A DNA stretch of 64,000 nt, taken from the NCBI GenBank assembly GCA_000818945.1, contig KN805373.1:807392-871391 (forward strand), given 5' to 3'. Shown one piece after another: positions 55,165 to 64,000 of the stretch (the first letter of the stretch is position 1; every line of letters begins with the position of its first letter). The DNA is from Schizochytrium sp. CCTCC M209059 (Eukaryota; Sar; Bigyra; Thraustochytrida; Thraustochytriidae). The position numbers and the translations under genes were made by a program. The notes under the pieces were generated by a model, which was not told where the DNA came from, ran no database searches, and saw only the letters and a list, made by a program, of their open reading frames with translations.

Positions 55165-56850
55165 TTGCTTTTTCGCCAATTTCGTCCGCGCTCAGCGTCA
55201 AGTCAATCACACATTAAACACATTCAACTAAGGTCGAACAGTGGGTGCTCGACGTTGCGCAGAAGCTCGGCATTTTCGACGTCTGGTGCAAAGGATTGGG
55301 AGGTGACGCAACGCGAGGCGCGTCCGCATCTGACTCGCGCGCAAAGAGCTCGGCTGCTCGGTTTTGCAAGGCAAAAATTTAGCACCGACACCTTTTGCTC
55401 GTGTATCCACCACGAGGCCTCGCCTTCGGTCCAGAAGCCAATGCTTTCCGAGACAGCGGTTCGCAGGCTTGCTGCTAAAGCGGCGGCCTCATCCTTGGCC
55501 AAGCAAGAGCAAGATACAGCTTTGCAGGAGCGTAAGGAGATTGCGTCCGGGAGAATACGCAAGGCACGCGCAAGAATCGATGCTCGTCGTAAATTGACTC
55601 GTGCAAAGTCTCACATTCGTAGACCGAGGGAAGCCTATGGAGAGGAGGCTAATGCCAGAAACATGGCTCGACTCAAGCGCGGACGCGAAACCAAAGCATT
55701 TCTGGCGCAGCGCGCCGCGCTTGCTCCAGAAAATCGCGATTGGGCGGCCGTCGTCCAGTTCAACGCCTTCGAAGAGGCCAAAGATCACGAGAGGATGCGT
55801 CGAGAGGAGGAATGCCGACGACGAGAGCATCGAGAGGCGTTGGACGAGCAGAACAGGGCAGCCCAGGTGGCCAAGAAGACTGCCAATGAAAAACGCATTG
55901 CAGAGGGCGAGGCGCTACGAGCGCAGATTCGCGCCCACGAAAAGGAGACTCGACGCATGAAGGCTGAGCAAAAGCTCGAGTTTGCCGCGGCTATCGCGAA
56001 AAGACTGCAGCAAGAGCAAGAGTTTGAAAACAAGAGACGCGATCGGCACGCGCGAAAGCTAGCGCAAGAGCAAAAGGAAGTGGCGCGCATCAAAGCGGAG
56101 ATTCGACGCGATAGCGAGGCAGCCCTTGCTCGCAAGCAGAAACTAGCGCAAGAGCAAGCGATTGTGTCGGCTGAAAGAGAGCGGCAAGCCGTGGCGCGAG
56201 AACAGGCGAGAAAATGGGCCATCGAAGCCGAGGTGAAGGCAAACCGAGACTTTGAAGCAATGATGGCTGCAAAGGACGCGCAAAGAAAAAAGGAGCTCGC
56301 CGACATGGAAGCGAAGCAGCGCAGACTCGTGGAGATCGGCCTCCAAACGCAAGCCTCTGTGGAGGAGCGGCAGCGCGCTGACGAAGAGCGAGCGAAGCGC
56401 GAACGCGCCAATTTTGAGGCTGCCCAGGACGCCAAAGCAGCAGCGGCCGCTGCAGCCCAGCGTCGCCGAAAGGCCGAGATTCTTTCCAGTCTGCAAGATC
56501 AGATTCGCGTGCGCGAGGAGACATGGGAAGCCGCAAACAAGGAGCGCTATGCGCAGGGACGAGCGCTCATCGCCAATTTTGAGCGTCTTCAGCGGGAGCA
56601 TCAACGCGCTGCCGCGCAGAAGCGTCAGGCCCAGCTTCGCTACAAGGACGACCTCGCGCAACAGGCGCGCCAAGACTTTCTCGCGCGCGCTCGCGAGCTT
56701 CGCGGCGCTGGCACCATGTCTGCGACCGAGCAAGCGCTCAACCGCGACCTCTTGCGTCGCGCGCGGCAAGCGGGTTCTGCTGTCGCCATGCCTTCGCTGG
56801 CCCCGCCGCTCGCCATCTCTCCCGTCGCGCCCGAGCGGCGAGCTTGCTGA
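55165..56850 (+). CDS. TPH-domain coiled-coil protein, probable axonemal (CFAP45/CFAP53/MNS1 group)
   Basis: 561 residues, nearly all charged coiled coil from about residue 95 to 545. Long E/R/K/A heptads with many EKETRRMKAEQ, LAQEQKEVARIKAEI and NFERLQREHQRAAAQKRQAQ segments. C-terminal MSATEQALNRDLLRRA resembles the end motif of trichohyalin/plectin-homology (TPH, PF13868) proteins (M-S-x-x-E-x-x-x-N-x-x-L-L). Such proteins are microtubule inner proteins in cilia and flagella. The first 90 residues are Ser/Arg-rich without conservation, so translation may really begin at 55441 (MLSETAVRRL). No enzyme domain. Coiled-coil similarity is easy to over-read; hence moderate confidence. Confidence 0.62.
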   Translation: MLFRQFRPRSASSQSHIKHIQLRSNSGCSTLRRSSAFSTSGAKDWEVTQREARPHLTRAQRARLLGFARQKFSTDTFCSCIHHEASPSVQKPMLSETAVRRLAAKAAASSLAKQEQDTALQERKEIASGRIRKARARIDARRKLTRAKSHIRRPREAYGEEANARNMARLKRGRETKAFLAQRAALAPENRDWAAVVQFNAFEEAKDHERMRREEECRRREHREALDEQNRAAQVAKKTANEKRIAEGEALRAQIRAHEKETRRMKAEQKLEFAAAIAKRLQQEQEFENKRRDRHARKLAQEQKEVARIKAEIRRDSEAALARKQKLAQEQAIVSAERERQAVAREQARKWAIEAEVKANRDFEAMMAAKDAQRKKELADMEAKQRRLVEIGLQTQASVEERQRADEERAKRERANFEAAQDAKAAAAAAAQRRRKAEILSSLQDQIRVREETWEAANKERYAQGRALIANFERLQREHQRAAAQKRQAQLRYKDDLAQQARQDFLARARELRGAGTMSATEQALNRDLLRRARQAGSAVAMPSLAPPLAISPVAPERRAC

Positions 56851-57196
56851 TGCGACGGTGGCTCTCATTTTCAGGCTTCTGAAGTCTGCAGCTACATCAT
56901 CGAGGCCTGCAGCATCATGGCAAAGGACGTCTGCACCATCGGCATCAATCAGATCATCGAAGTCGGCGTCCCCCCGCTCAAGGCTGGCGGCGCTGTGACG
57001 CTTGGCACTAGTTCTGCACTAGTTCCCTGTACTACGCAGGGTAGCACCTCTGGCAAGCACTGGCAGGCACTGGCAGGCGAGACGCGGACTCACAGTCACA
57101 GGCAGCCCAGGCCAGACCAGACCAACCCAGACTAGACCAGACCAGACCAGACCCGCTTTGAGCGGCTGATGCCGCGGGCCTCGTGGGCGCAGGACC
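56851..57196. other. Short spacer TPH / PPR-SMR with an acceptor-like site
   Basis: Right after the TPH stop comes GGTGGCTCTCATTTTCAG (acceptor-like, ends 56873), then about 130 nt that stay open in two frames. I found no donor that would link it to the TPH gene. CAGGCACTGG direct repeats (57053-57083) and a GACCAGACCA tract (57113-57152) precede the PPR gene. Confidence 0.5.
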
Positions 57197-59923
57197 ATGC
57201 TGGGCCGCGCAAGGAGCGCCGCACGGCTACGACTGAAGGCGCGGCAGCTCCTCGAACCCGTCAACTCGCGGCTACGTCTACAGCCTTGGCACCACCAGCA
57301 GCAGCAGCAGCAGCAGCAACTCGAGAGGCCGCACCAGCTACTCCTACAGGCGTGGTGGAGCCGAGGGCAGCAGTTCCGGCAGCTGTCGACCCGAAAGCAC
57401 GTTGAGCGGCATACAAGAAGCGCTTCGCCGCTGCAAAGTGCTCGTCAGCGACGTCAGCAGCGCCAAGTTCGCCAGCCTGCAGCAAAGAGAACGACGAACC
57501 AGCAAGAAATCCCGGAGTCCAGGGCCGTCCCTGGAAGTTCCACGGCACGCAAGGTTGACACCAAACATTGGCTGATCCCCGAGGGTGATGGAGCGCAATC
57601 GGGAAAAGTTTCTCTGCCGAAACCTAGAATTCATTCGCGATCCGGCGGCAGGTCCTCCCGCGTCACGCAAGGCGGCGCAACACGAAAGTCGGCAAAACGT
57701 CGAAGCGCGCCCCTCCCTGTGCACTCTCACCTGCGCCAAGATGAGCCAGAGTCGTCCACCGCTTCACCTTTGCCACCACAACATGTTGTCCACAGCGCAT
57801 CGAGGCCTGGAAAGAGCGCCGCAGACGTTGCTCACGAAACTGCCAACGTGCAAGCCTCGCACGACGTGAAGTCGATTATGGCTAGCCGCGATGCAGCTCT
57901 CAAGGCGAAAGAAAGGGCCAAGTCATCCTCGCAAGGTAGACGACAAGGCCTCCTTGGACGCCTGAATGCTGCATCCTCTGGTGCGGCTTCGTCAACGGCG
58001 GCCACCGGGAACTCCGGCTGGAGACCAGCCCGACCCCGACCTGAACGAGATGAAAATAAACTTCAGAGCCAGGAGTTCATGCACCTTTGCGAGGAGGTCA
58101 TTGCCAGCAGCCAGCAGCAACTATTTGCGACAGCATCTCACAACGCGCGAAGTCTCTATTCCGCCATTCAATCGCGCGCGGCTCTTCAGGATACCCCAGA
58201 CCACAAACGTTTCCTGCCACAAGAGCTCACACTGCTCCTTGAGACTGTCAAGGAGATGCATGCGGCCGTCCCTGGAGCGATCGAGGAAGGAACTAGAATA
58301 TCTGATGGTCAACTCGCCGCCAAGGTCTTTCCCGGTGTTGTGTCGGACTTCCCCTTACCTATTCTCTTTGAGGCCCTTATGCTGGTCAGTTGGTGGGGCC
58401 GAGCGCAGGAACTTATTTTCTTCATGTCAGATAAGATCCGCCCCTCTGCCGCAGCGCCTCCGGACTACATTCAAATGCTTCTCACCATGCACAAACTGTG
58501 TTGCCAAATAGGACACAATCTTCCTACGGATAAAGATGCGATTCCAACGGCACTCATGTTGCAAGACCTTTTGTCTGTCGACGCGTTGGGCAGTAGCCCC
58601 TTGCTCGAAAAGGTATATCGACGCTGCATGCGGCTCTTTGTGGGTCAATTCGACCGCTACAAGGACCCCTCACTTTTGCAACACGTGATCGAGCTTTTCC
58701 AGCAGGCAAAGCAAAACGGCGTCACTCCTTCGCCGACCATGTGGATGTGGGTTATCCATGCGCACGGGAAGATGGGCGACCTCGAGGGCGTGAATAGCGT
58801 GCTCGAGACCTTGCAACGGAATCGTCTGCCACCGCACACCTTTGTGGTTGGTAGCATTCTATCTATGCACTGCGTCAATGGCGACCTCGCCCGTGCTGAG
58901 CAGATCCTTGCTAACATGAACCATCGCATGCCGTGGGAGCCTGGTGCAAACTACAAGCAGCCAACGATGGAGTGGCTGTTGAATAAGTTTCAGGGCTTCT
59001 CCGCGACGGGGATCGTCGAGGACCCGGCACTCTATGGCCCGGCTGCGGTTGGTCAAAATCCGGACCAGACAGCTTCGGCGAGCCGCCGCCCGCGCCTTGC
59101 GCCAGGATCACTCGCGCCACCGCCCCGTGGAGAGCCCGAGGGTTTGTACTGGCCAGCACCGACCTCTTTCATGTACAATCTTGTTCTTCATGCCTACGTG
59201 AGCATGAACGAGATTGACAAAGTGCACGCGCTGTACACAGACATGAAGGCGCGCGGCATCAGAACCGACGATGGCACGGCCAACCTCATTGCTGAGGCCT
59301 TTGTGGACAGTCCATACGGCGCTGATCTTTTGCGCATCGAACATCCCAACCTGGTGCCTACAGATCGCGAGTTTATCGATGGCCGCAATCTTTTACGAGA
59401 TGGCGTCTTGGGCCCGCGCGTGGACGGCCCAACTGTCTTTTCGGACAAGCTAGACTTGCACAAATGCTCTCGAGCCAAGGCGAAGATTGCAGTTATGGCT
59501 TATTTCGATGCGATCGCAAATGCCCAGCTTGAGCACGAGCGTCTTTTTGCGCAAGAGCAGAAGCGCCGAAACGAAAAGGATAATGACGACCTTTTCTTTA
59601 CGACACCAAGCGAAGGCGTAGACAGGGTCTTTACAATTGTCACTGGCAAGGGTCAAGGCGACCGACGAAGCGGTCGTAAGGGTCCAGTCCTCCGCGAGTT
59701 CATTCGGAAAGTGCTCGAAGAGCACGACATACCCTATTGGTCTCCCCCTGGAAATATTGGGCGCATCTGCGTCCGTGTATCGGACCTGAAAGATATCGCA
59801 CGCGACAAGCAGGTGCAAGCCCGCAATCTTGAGAAAACGTACAGAGTAAGTTCGAGTGTGGCAGTGGTCCTTCTTGGCCTGTCCACCTTTTCCGCAATCC
59901 CATTCCTTATCAGCCAGTTGTAG
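57197..59923 (+). CDS. PPR-SMR protein, probably mitochondrial, with C-terminal hydrophobic tail
   Basis: 908 residues. N-terminus MLGRARSAARLRLKARQLLEP is basic and acid-poor, then Gln-rich: a likely mitochondrial presequence. Residues 75-310 are basic and disordered. PPR helix pairs occupy about 470-720 (ELFQQAKQNGVTPSPTMWMWVIHA, LEGVNSVLETLQRNRLPPHTFVVGSILS, FMYNLVLHAYVSMNEIDKVHALYTDMKARGIRTDDGTANLI). The SMR domain is near the end (about 812-860): IVTGKGQGDRRSGRKGPVLREF then VLEEHDIPYW and GNIGRICVRV, with the GKG signature. A final hydrophobic segment SVAVVLLGLSTFSAIPFLISQL (about 887-908) could anchor the protein. PPRs bind single-stranded RNA; SMR domains nick or cleave RNA/DNA. The combination is best known in plant chloroplasts and mitochondria. 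Confidence 0.82.
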   Translation: MLGRARSAARLRLKARQLLEPVNSRLRLQPWHHQQQQQQQQLERPHQLLLQAWWSRGQQFRQLSTRKHVERHTRSASPLQSARQRRQQRQVRQPAAKRTTNQQEIPESRAVPGSSTARKVDTKHWLIPEGDGAQSGKVSLPKPRIHSRSGGRSSRVTQGGATRKSAKRRSAPLPVHSHLRQDEPESSTASPLPPQHVVHSASRPGKSAADVAHETANVQASHDVKSIMASRDAALKAKERAKSSSQGRRQGLLGRLNAASSGAASSTAATGNSGWRPARPRPERDENKLQSQEFMHLCEEVIASSQQQLFATASHNARSLYSAIQSRAALQDTPDHKRFLPQELTLLLETVKEMHAAVPGAIEEGTRISDGQLAAKVFPGVVSDFPLPILFEALMLVSWWGRAQELIFFMSDKIRPSAAAPPDYIQMLLTMHKLCCQIGHNLPTDKDAIPTALMLQDLLSVDALGSSPLLEKVYRRCMRLFVGQFDRYKDPSLLQHVIELFQQAKQNGVTPSPTMWMWVIHAHGKMGDLEGVNSVLETLQRNRLPPHTFVVGSILSMHCVNGDLARAEQILANMNHRMPWEPGANYKQPTMEWLLNKFQGFSATGIVEDPALYGPAAVGQNPDQTASASRRPRLAPGSLAPPPRGEPEGLYWPAPTSFMYNLVLHAYVSMNEIDKVHALYTDMKARGIRTDDGTANLIAEAFVDSPYGADLLRIEHPNLVPTDREFIDGRNLLRDGVLGPRVDGPTVFSDKLDLHKCSRAKAKIAVMAYFDAIANAQLEHERLFAQEQKRRNEKDNDDLFFTTPSEGVDRVFTIVTGKGQGDRRSGRKGPVLREFIRKVLEEHDIPYWSPPGNIGRICVRVSDLKDIARDKQVQARNLEKTYRVSSSVAVVLLGLSTFSAIPFLISQL

Positions 59924-60567
59924 GATATGATGGGATCATGCATGTAATTTCTTTCAGAGACCAACACCACCAACCTCAGCTTTTTTCCTTTTCTTCTTTA
60001 AAAAAACTCTCGTGATTTCCAGGGTCGAGTCGAGTCATGCACGGATAATTGTTAATCTTCTCAGTTATGGGCTCTAGGCCCGGTCTAGTTCAGTTGAGTC
60101 TAGTCATTTTGAGGGTGTGTTGGGAAAGAAAGGGGGTTAGAGGCATCATGATAAAACCATGGTACGGTCGAGAGCACAAAGTTGTAAGCTATAGCGCGTA
60201 ATCGTTTGTACGTCCTTTGCATATGGGGCAATCGCGACACGAGTAGGAGACGCCAGGTCAGGTCAGGTTTGCAATCGTACACTGTACACATGGCAGCCAA
60301 CACGGCTTACAGTAGCTAGAGATGCGTTGCTACCCTCGTTGAAAGACGACCTCCACATACCTTTTGATACTACAAACAAAAGAAAAGTAATGCTCACGTA
60401 GTAAATGCCCTTCCTTTTCCTCTTCTCTTTTTCCGTTTTTGAGGGTTTCAACCTGTTTGTCCATCAAGAAAAAAAAATTGCCGCGCCATTCTCTCGTTCG
60501 TTTGAATCTTGGAACGGCATATGCAAGCAAAGGAAGAACTAACACCTGGCAAGGTCCCTGTCCCTGG
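59924..60567. other. Convergent intergenic region PPR-SMR / ABHD13
   Basis: Tail-to-tail spacer of about 640 bp, less repetitive than the others. Contains a T-rich run (59979-60005). No gene or RNA recognised. Confidence 0.6.
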
Positions 60568-61644
60568 TCAGGAGAAAATGTGATGGTGAAAGTCGTCAGG
60601 TTCGGACAAAATCGAGTCCACAGAGGCGCCCGTATCTCGCCGCGCGCCAGCATGGTGCTCCTGCACAAAGCGATCGGAAAGAATATCTTCAAAGAAGTTT
60701 CCAATCGTGGCCGTATACTCTTTACCCCCATGAAGCGGGGTATCGTTGTGACCTCCATTGGGAACAAGACGAAATTGCGTCCCTGGCACACGTCGGCTCA
60801 GTCTAAAAAGCTGGCGCATCTGCTCCGGCGGAATAAGCTCGTCTTGTCCGCCAGAAATAAAGAGGATCGGGCACGGAATTCTTGCAATGCAATCGCGCGA
60901 TCGCCACTCGTTGCGAAGAAACGGTGGTCGCAAGAATGGCCGCAGCGGTTTGAGGAAGGGGTAGACGACCATGGCCATTTCGGCAAGGGAGAGGAAGGTG
61001 TTCTCTACAACCAGCCCCCTGACATTGACACCGCAGTCCGCAGAAGCGAGCAGATCGATGGCCACCGCGCCACCCAGCGAGCGGCCAAAGATGAAAACCC
61101 GATCGGGATCTATGTGCTTACAATCGGCGGCAAATCTAGCAACCGCGCGCGCATCCTCCTTGAGCCCTGGCTCCGAGGGCTCTCCCTGAGAGCTCCCAAA
61201 ACCCCGGTAGTCTACCGCGAGGATGTTGACTTTCAGCTCTTCGTGAAGTGATGCATAAAAGGGTAGCCGGTTCGCCACATTGCCAGCGTTTCCGTGAAAG
61301 TAAATGAGTGTATTGCACGCGCGATTCGCCGCAGGATCCTGCGCAGATTGCAAGATGAGCCACGAATGAATGCGCACGCCATCTTCGGTCACGATTTCCA
61401 CGTCCTCGTATGGCATGTCGCCAAATGCCAATGGCGTCACGTCTGGCGCGCGTGACAAGCTTGGGTCTGGGTGCGGAATGTACAAGATGGCATTTTGCTT
61501 GACAATGAGAAATGACAAGAGGCCCAACATGAGCCACAAGGTCATTTGCACCGCAGAGACGAGCGTCTCCACCTGCACCTTTTCGGTGTGGACTGCGAAG
61601 GCTGTGGCGGCCGCGAGCACGCCGAGGCGCGTGGTTGCCGTCAT
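60568..61644 (-). CDS. Alpha/beta hydrolase, ABHD13/Bem46-like
   Basis: 358 residues. An N-terminal hydrophobic helix (LVSAVQMTLWLMLGLLSFLIV, about 30-50) makes it a type II membrane-anchored enzyme, as in ABHD13. Oxyanion region IYFHGNAGNVANRL (HGNAGN), then VDYRGFGSSQGEPSEPGL, nucleophile elbow FGRSLGGAVAI (GxSxG, Ser), ENTFLSLAEMA, acid ISGGQDELIPPEQM (Asp), and catalytic His in PNGGHNDT. The triad is complete. Family members act on lipids or acyl-proteins (ABHD17-type depalmitoylases are cousins), but the substrate is unknown here. MTATTRLG at 61644 is chosen over 61689, whose extension is just RARARGEKETDKG. Confidence 0.9.
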   Translation of the reverse strand: MTATTRLGVLAAATAFAVHTEKVQVETLVSAVQMTLWLMLGLLSFLIVKQNAILYIPHPDPSLSRAPDVTPLAFGDMPYEDVEIVTEDGVRIHSWLILQSAQDPAANRACNTLIYFHGNAGNVANRLPFYASLHEELKVNILAVDYRGFGSSQGEPSEPGLKEDARAVARFAADCKHIDPDRVFIFGRSLGGAVAIDLLASADCGVNVRGLVVENTFLSLAEMAMVVYPFLKPLRPFLRPPFLRNEWRSRDCIARIPCPILFISGGQDELIPPEQMRQLFRLSRRVPGTQFRLVPNGGHNDTPLHGGKEYTATIGNFFEDILSDRFVQEHHAGARRDTGASVDSILSEPDDFHHHIFS

Positions 61645-62011
61645 CCTTCCCTTGTCTGTTTCCTTTTCACCGCGCGCGCGCGCTCGCAAGGACCCGCCTA
61701 GCTTGCTTACTTGCTTGCTCGCTTGCCTGCTAACTTCAAAGTCGCTTGCTTGCTGCTTGTTTGCTTGTTTGCTTGCTCGCTCGCTCGCTCGCCTGCACCG
61801 TCCTTTCCTCTCTCACTCGCCCTTTTGCGTCCTGCTTGCCTAGCTTTTGCCTGCCTCTCTCTACCTGCCTGCCGCCACCGGCTTGGCGCAGCTCGCTCGC
61901 TAGCTCCTGCGCACGGGCCCTCCTCGCCCGGGGTCCGGGTCTGCACGAGTCAGTCGAACTTAGTGAACTTTTGAAAAAACTTGGCAGGCCTCCTCGCAGC
62001 TTCGTAATGCT

Positions 62012-62114
62012 GTTGATTGATTGATTGATTGAGTGAGTGATTGAGTGATTGATTGAGTGATTGATTGAGTGATTGATTGAGTGATTGATTGATTGAGTGA
62101 TTGATTGATTGATT
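62012..62114. repeat. (GATT)n with GAGT/GAGTGA steps
   Basis: About 25 tetramers, mostly TGAT with regular TGAG changes, forming a higher-order 8-16 bp pattern. Confidence 0.92.
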
Positions 62115-62146
62115 GCCCGTCATAGGCGGGCCTTAGGCCTAGTCCC

Positions 62147-62189
<43 letters not shown>

Positions 62190-62209
62190 GACAGACAGAC
62201 ACAGACAGA
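62147..62209. repeat. (GACA)n tetranucleotide array
   Basis: About 14 copies of GACA, slightly degenerate at the 3' end. Only 33 bp from the GATT array; the same unit as at 14331. Confidence 0.94.
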
Positions 62210-62705
62210 ACATCCATCCTAGCCAGTTGGAGCAGAACCTCCCGTGGCGCGCGCCCCAGCAAGCTAAGCTAGCCGCTAGCAATTTAGCAATCTAGGAAAG
62301 CAAACGACTGGGGCCCGGCCCGCGATGCCGCGCCTCGGCGAGCAGACGTTGCGCGCGCGCCGCGAGGGGCGAGGCCTCGTGCCGAGGACCCCGTCGCCTC
62401 GAAGCCGAGTCGGCGGCGCTGAGGCGGCATCTCAACGGGCGCGGGCCTGGACTCGAACGGACGACGACGCGGGCGACGACGCAAAGGAAGTCCGTCGCCG
62501 CCGGCAGAGACCGCGAGGAAGGCGAGGGAGCTCGTCAAGCGCGACCGGGTCCCGCGATGGGACGCGAACGACTCGAAGCAGTAGCACCAGCACCAGCAGC
62601 ACCAGCAGCACATCCGGTAGAAAACGTGAGAAGCGTGCAAGCCCACCTTCACACAACAATATTAGTAACAAAGACCTGCCGGCAGTAAGCGAGCCCACTA
62701 GCGTC

Positions 62706-64000
62706 ATGCAAGCTGTGCGGGTTGCTGTACGACTTCGCCCAATCGCTCGGGCAGAACGTGCTCGCGGCTGTGTCAAATGTGCTCGGGTGCTCGGGGGGCA
62801 GCAGGTCCTATTGGGAAAGGACCGCGCCTTCACCTTTGACATGGCCTTTGGGCCCAAGGCAACGCAAGAGAACATATACAAAGATTGCGTGCAGGAACTT
62901 ATCGACGGCTGCTTTCTGGGTTACAATGCTTCAGTTCTCGCATACGGCCAGACAGGCTCTGGCAAGACCTACACAATGGGAATGGGGTCCGAAGAGGACA
63001 TTCTCGCAGCGAACTTGCTTGGAGCAGGACGTTCAAGCCCTTCTCCGGAAGACAGAGGCAAGATTGATGGCCAAGACAATCTCTCTTCGCTTGGTGTAGT
63101 GCCTCGCATCTGTGTCTCCGTTTTCGACCGAGTCCTCGACATGGAGGACTACATCGAGGTCGCAATTCGCGTAAGCTACCTCGAGGTCTACAATGAAAGC
63201 GTTTGTGACCTTTTGGCAACTCATGTTCCACAAGGCCGAGGGAAGCGAGATTTAAACATTCGCGACGGCGGCGACGGAAATGTGATCGTCCAAGGCGCAA
63301 CCGAGGTCATCGTGAGTAATGTGGACGATGTGCTTCGCCAGCTGCGTCTTGGAGCCCAGCGTCGCACCACTGGGTCCACCCAGATGAATGCGACATCATC
63401 GCGGTCGCACGCAATATTCACGATGCTTATTGAACAGCGAGACGTACGCACGCAACGTCGTCGCAAGGCAAAGATTCACCTCGTTGATCTCGCCGGCAGC
63501 GAGCGCAACAAACGCACCGGGGCGGTGGGCGAGCGCTTCCAGGAGTCAATCCAGATCAACCAGGGACTTCTGGCACTGGGTAACGTCATTAGCACGCTTG
63601 GTAGTGAGACACGCCAATCGCGCGTTCACGTACCCTACCGGCAATCAAAGCTTACCCGTCTTCTCCGCGACTGTCTCGGCGGAAACTCGCGCACTCTTTT
63701 TATTGCTTGTATCAGCCCTGCCGACGAGAACCTTGCCGAGACGCTCAATACGCTGAAATACGCCAATCGAGCTCGCAATATCAAAAATCTCCCAATTCTA
63801 AACGATATTGTCTCGTCGTCGGATGATGACGATGATGATGATGATGATGATATTAGTGGTGCTGCCGATGACGAAGACGGCGCCGATGACCACATCGATG
63901 CAGACGAAAGAGAAAGAGTTCCAGAGACGATGTCTGGACACCAAAACGATCTGCGTAACGCGATGTATGATGGCAATTTTCCAGGAGCTGGGAGGGCATT
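62706..64000 (+). CDS. Kinesin motor protein, N-terminal part (kinesin-4/KIF4-like), runs off the window
   Basis: Plus-end microtubule motor with N-terminal motor domain, cut by the window end with no stop codon. Visible: VRVAVRLRPIARAE, FTFDMAFGPKATQ, P-loop AYGQTGSGKTYTMG, SYLEVYNESVCDLL, switch I NATSSRSHAIFTM (SSRSH), switch II HLVDLAGSERN, GLLALGNVISTLG, HVPYRQSKLTRLLRDCLGGN, and the neck-side ETLNTLKYANRARNIKN. ANRARNIKN is typical of kinesin-4 (KIF4/KIF21/KIF27). An insert of about 35 residues lies between the P-loop and GVVPRI. After the motor is a poly-Asp run (encoded by GATGAT repeat) instead of the immediate coiled coil. Start 62706 lies directly before the first conserved strand; 62325 is the alternative. 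Confidence 0.9.
   Translation, partial: MQAVRVAVRLRPIARAERARGCVKCARVLGGQQVLLGKDRAFTFDMAFGPKATQENIYKDCVQELIDGCFLGYNASVLAYGQTGSGKTYTMGMGSEEDILAANLLGAGRSSPSPEDRGKIDGQDNLSSLGVVPRICVSVFDRVLDMEDYIEVAIRVSYLEVYNESVCDLLATHVPQGRGKRDLNIRDGGDGNVIVQGATEVIVSNVDDVLRQLRLGAQRRTTGSTQMNATSSRSHAIFTMLIEQRDVRTQRRRKAKIHLVDLAGSERNKRTGAVGERFQESIQINQGLLALGNVISTLGSETRQSRVHVPYRQSKLTRLLRDCLGGNSRTLFIACISPADENLAETLNTLKYANRARNIKNLPILNDIVSSSDDDDDDDDDDISGAADDEDGADDHIDADERERVPETMSGHQNDLRNAMYDGNFPGAGRA

Larger units (their letters stand above)
61645..62705. promoter_or_regulatory. Divergent promoter, ABHD13 / kinesin, repeat-rich
   Basis: About 1.06 kb head-to-head. From left: CTTG/CTCG repeats (61700-61795), GATT/GAGT array (62012-62114), TAGGCCTAG (62135-62143), GACA array (62147-62209), then a GC-rich 5' block (62290-62560). 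An in-frame ATG at 62325 could extend the kinesin by 127 Arg/Ser-rich residues. Confidence 0.5.

Noticed and set aside
62012..62209. CRISPR-like tandem repeats
   Set aside because: Simple tetramers with no spacers; eukaryotic microsatellites.

Overview
This is nuclear DNA from a gene-dense, intron-poor eukaryote. The protein set is eukaryotic throughout: spliceosomal SmD2, CDC27/APC3, an NCBP3-like cap-binding protein, a Fun30/SMARCAD1-type remodeler, Atg10, TRAP-alpha, ArfGAP, kinesin and PPR-SMR. Intergenic spacers are short and full of microsatellites. Ciliary genes (MOK-type kinase, a TPH coiled-coil protein) point to a flagellated protist. Together with GC-rich codons and very few introns, this fits a thraustochytrid/labyrinthulomycete stramenopile. 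That placement is inference; there is no marker gene in the window.

Layout. 1-1003: a pentanucleotide array, a block of Ns, and a 12-mer array. 1-11 kb: L-type lectin membrane protein (+), GAF/HD phosphodiesterase (-, reading frame broken), Atg10 (+), PIF1 helicase (-). 11-26 kb: large unknown protein (-), Ser-rich unknown protein (+), methyltransf_FA/NCBP3 fusion (-), Fun30-type SNF2 ATPase (+), SmD2 (+), cytochrome P450 (-). 27-39 kb: CDC27 (-), a three-exon gene with repeated HP-x-F-x-G-Y motifs (-), SET methyltransferase (-), BolA (+), MOK kinase (-). 39-50 kb: CDF zinc transporter (-), N6AMT1/HemK2 (+), ArfGAP-C2 (-), pantothenate synthetase (-), TRAP-alpha-like (+), twin-SH3 protein (-). 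50-64 kb: nucleoplasmin-like chaperone (+), tandem HCCA isomerase/GST-kappa protein (-), second SET protein (+), TPH coiled-coil protein (+), PPR-SMR (+), ABHD13-like hydrolase (-), kinesin running off the end (+).

Genes are independent housekeeping units, not operons, and many adjacent pairs are divergent. Most genes are single open frames. Reading across frame breaks gives four introns (85-176 nt; donors GTAAGT, GTAGGT, GTAGGC, GTACGT). These merge two apparent genes at 30-34 kb and restore the N-termini of the ArfGAP and nucleoplasmin-like genes. I see no mobile element, CRISPR array, rRNA or convincing tRNA, and no obviously new multi-gene system. The most unusual items are individual proteins: the HP-motif protein, the FAMeT-NCBP3 fusion, the tandem thioredoxin-fold isomerase and the PPR-SMR with a C-terminal hydrophobic tail.
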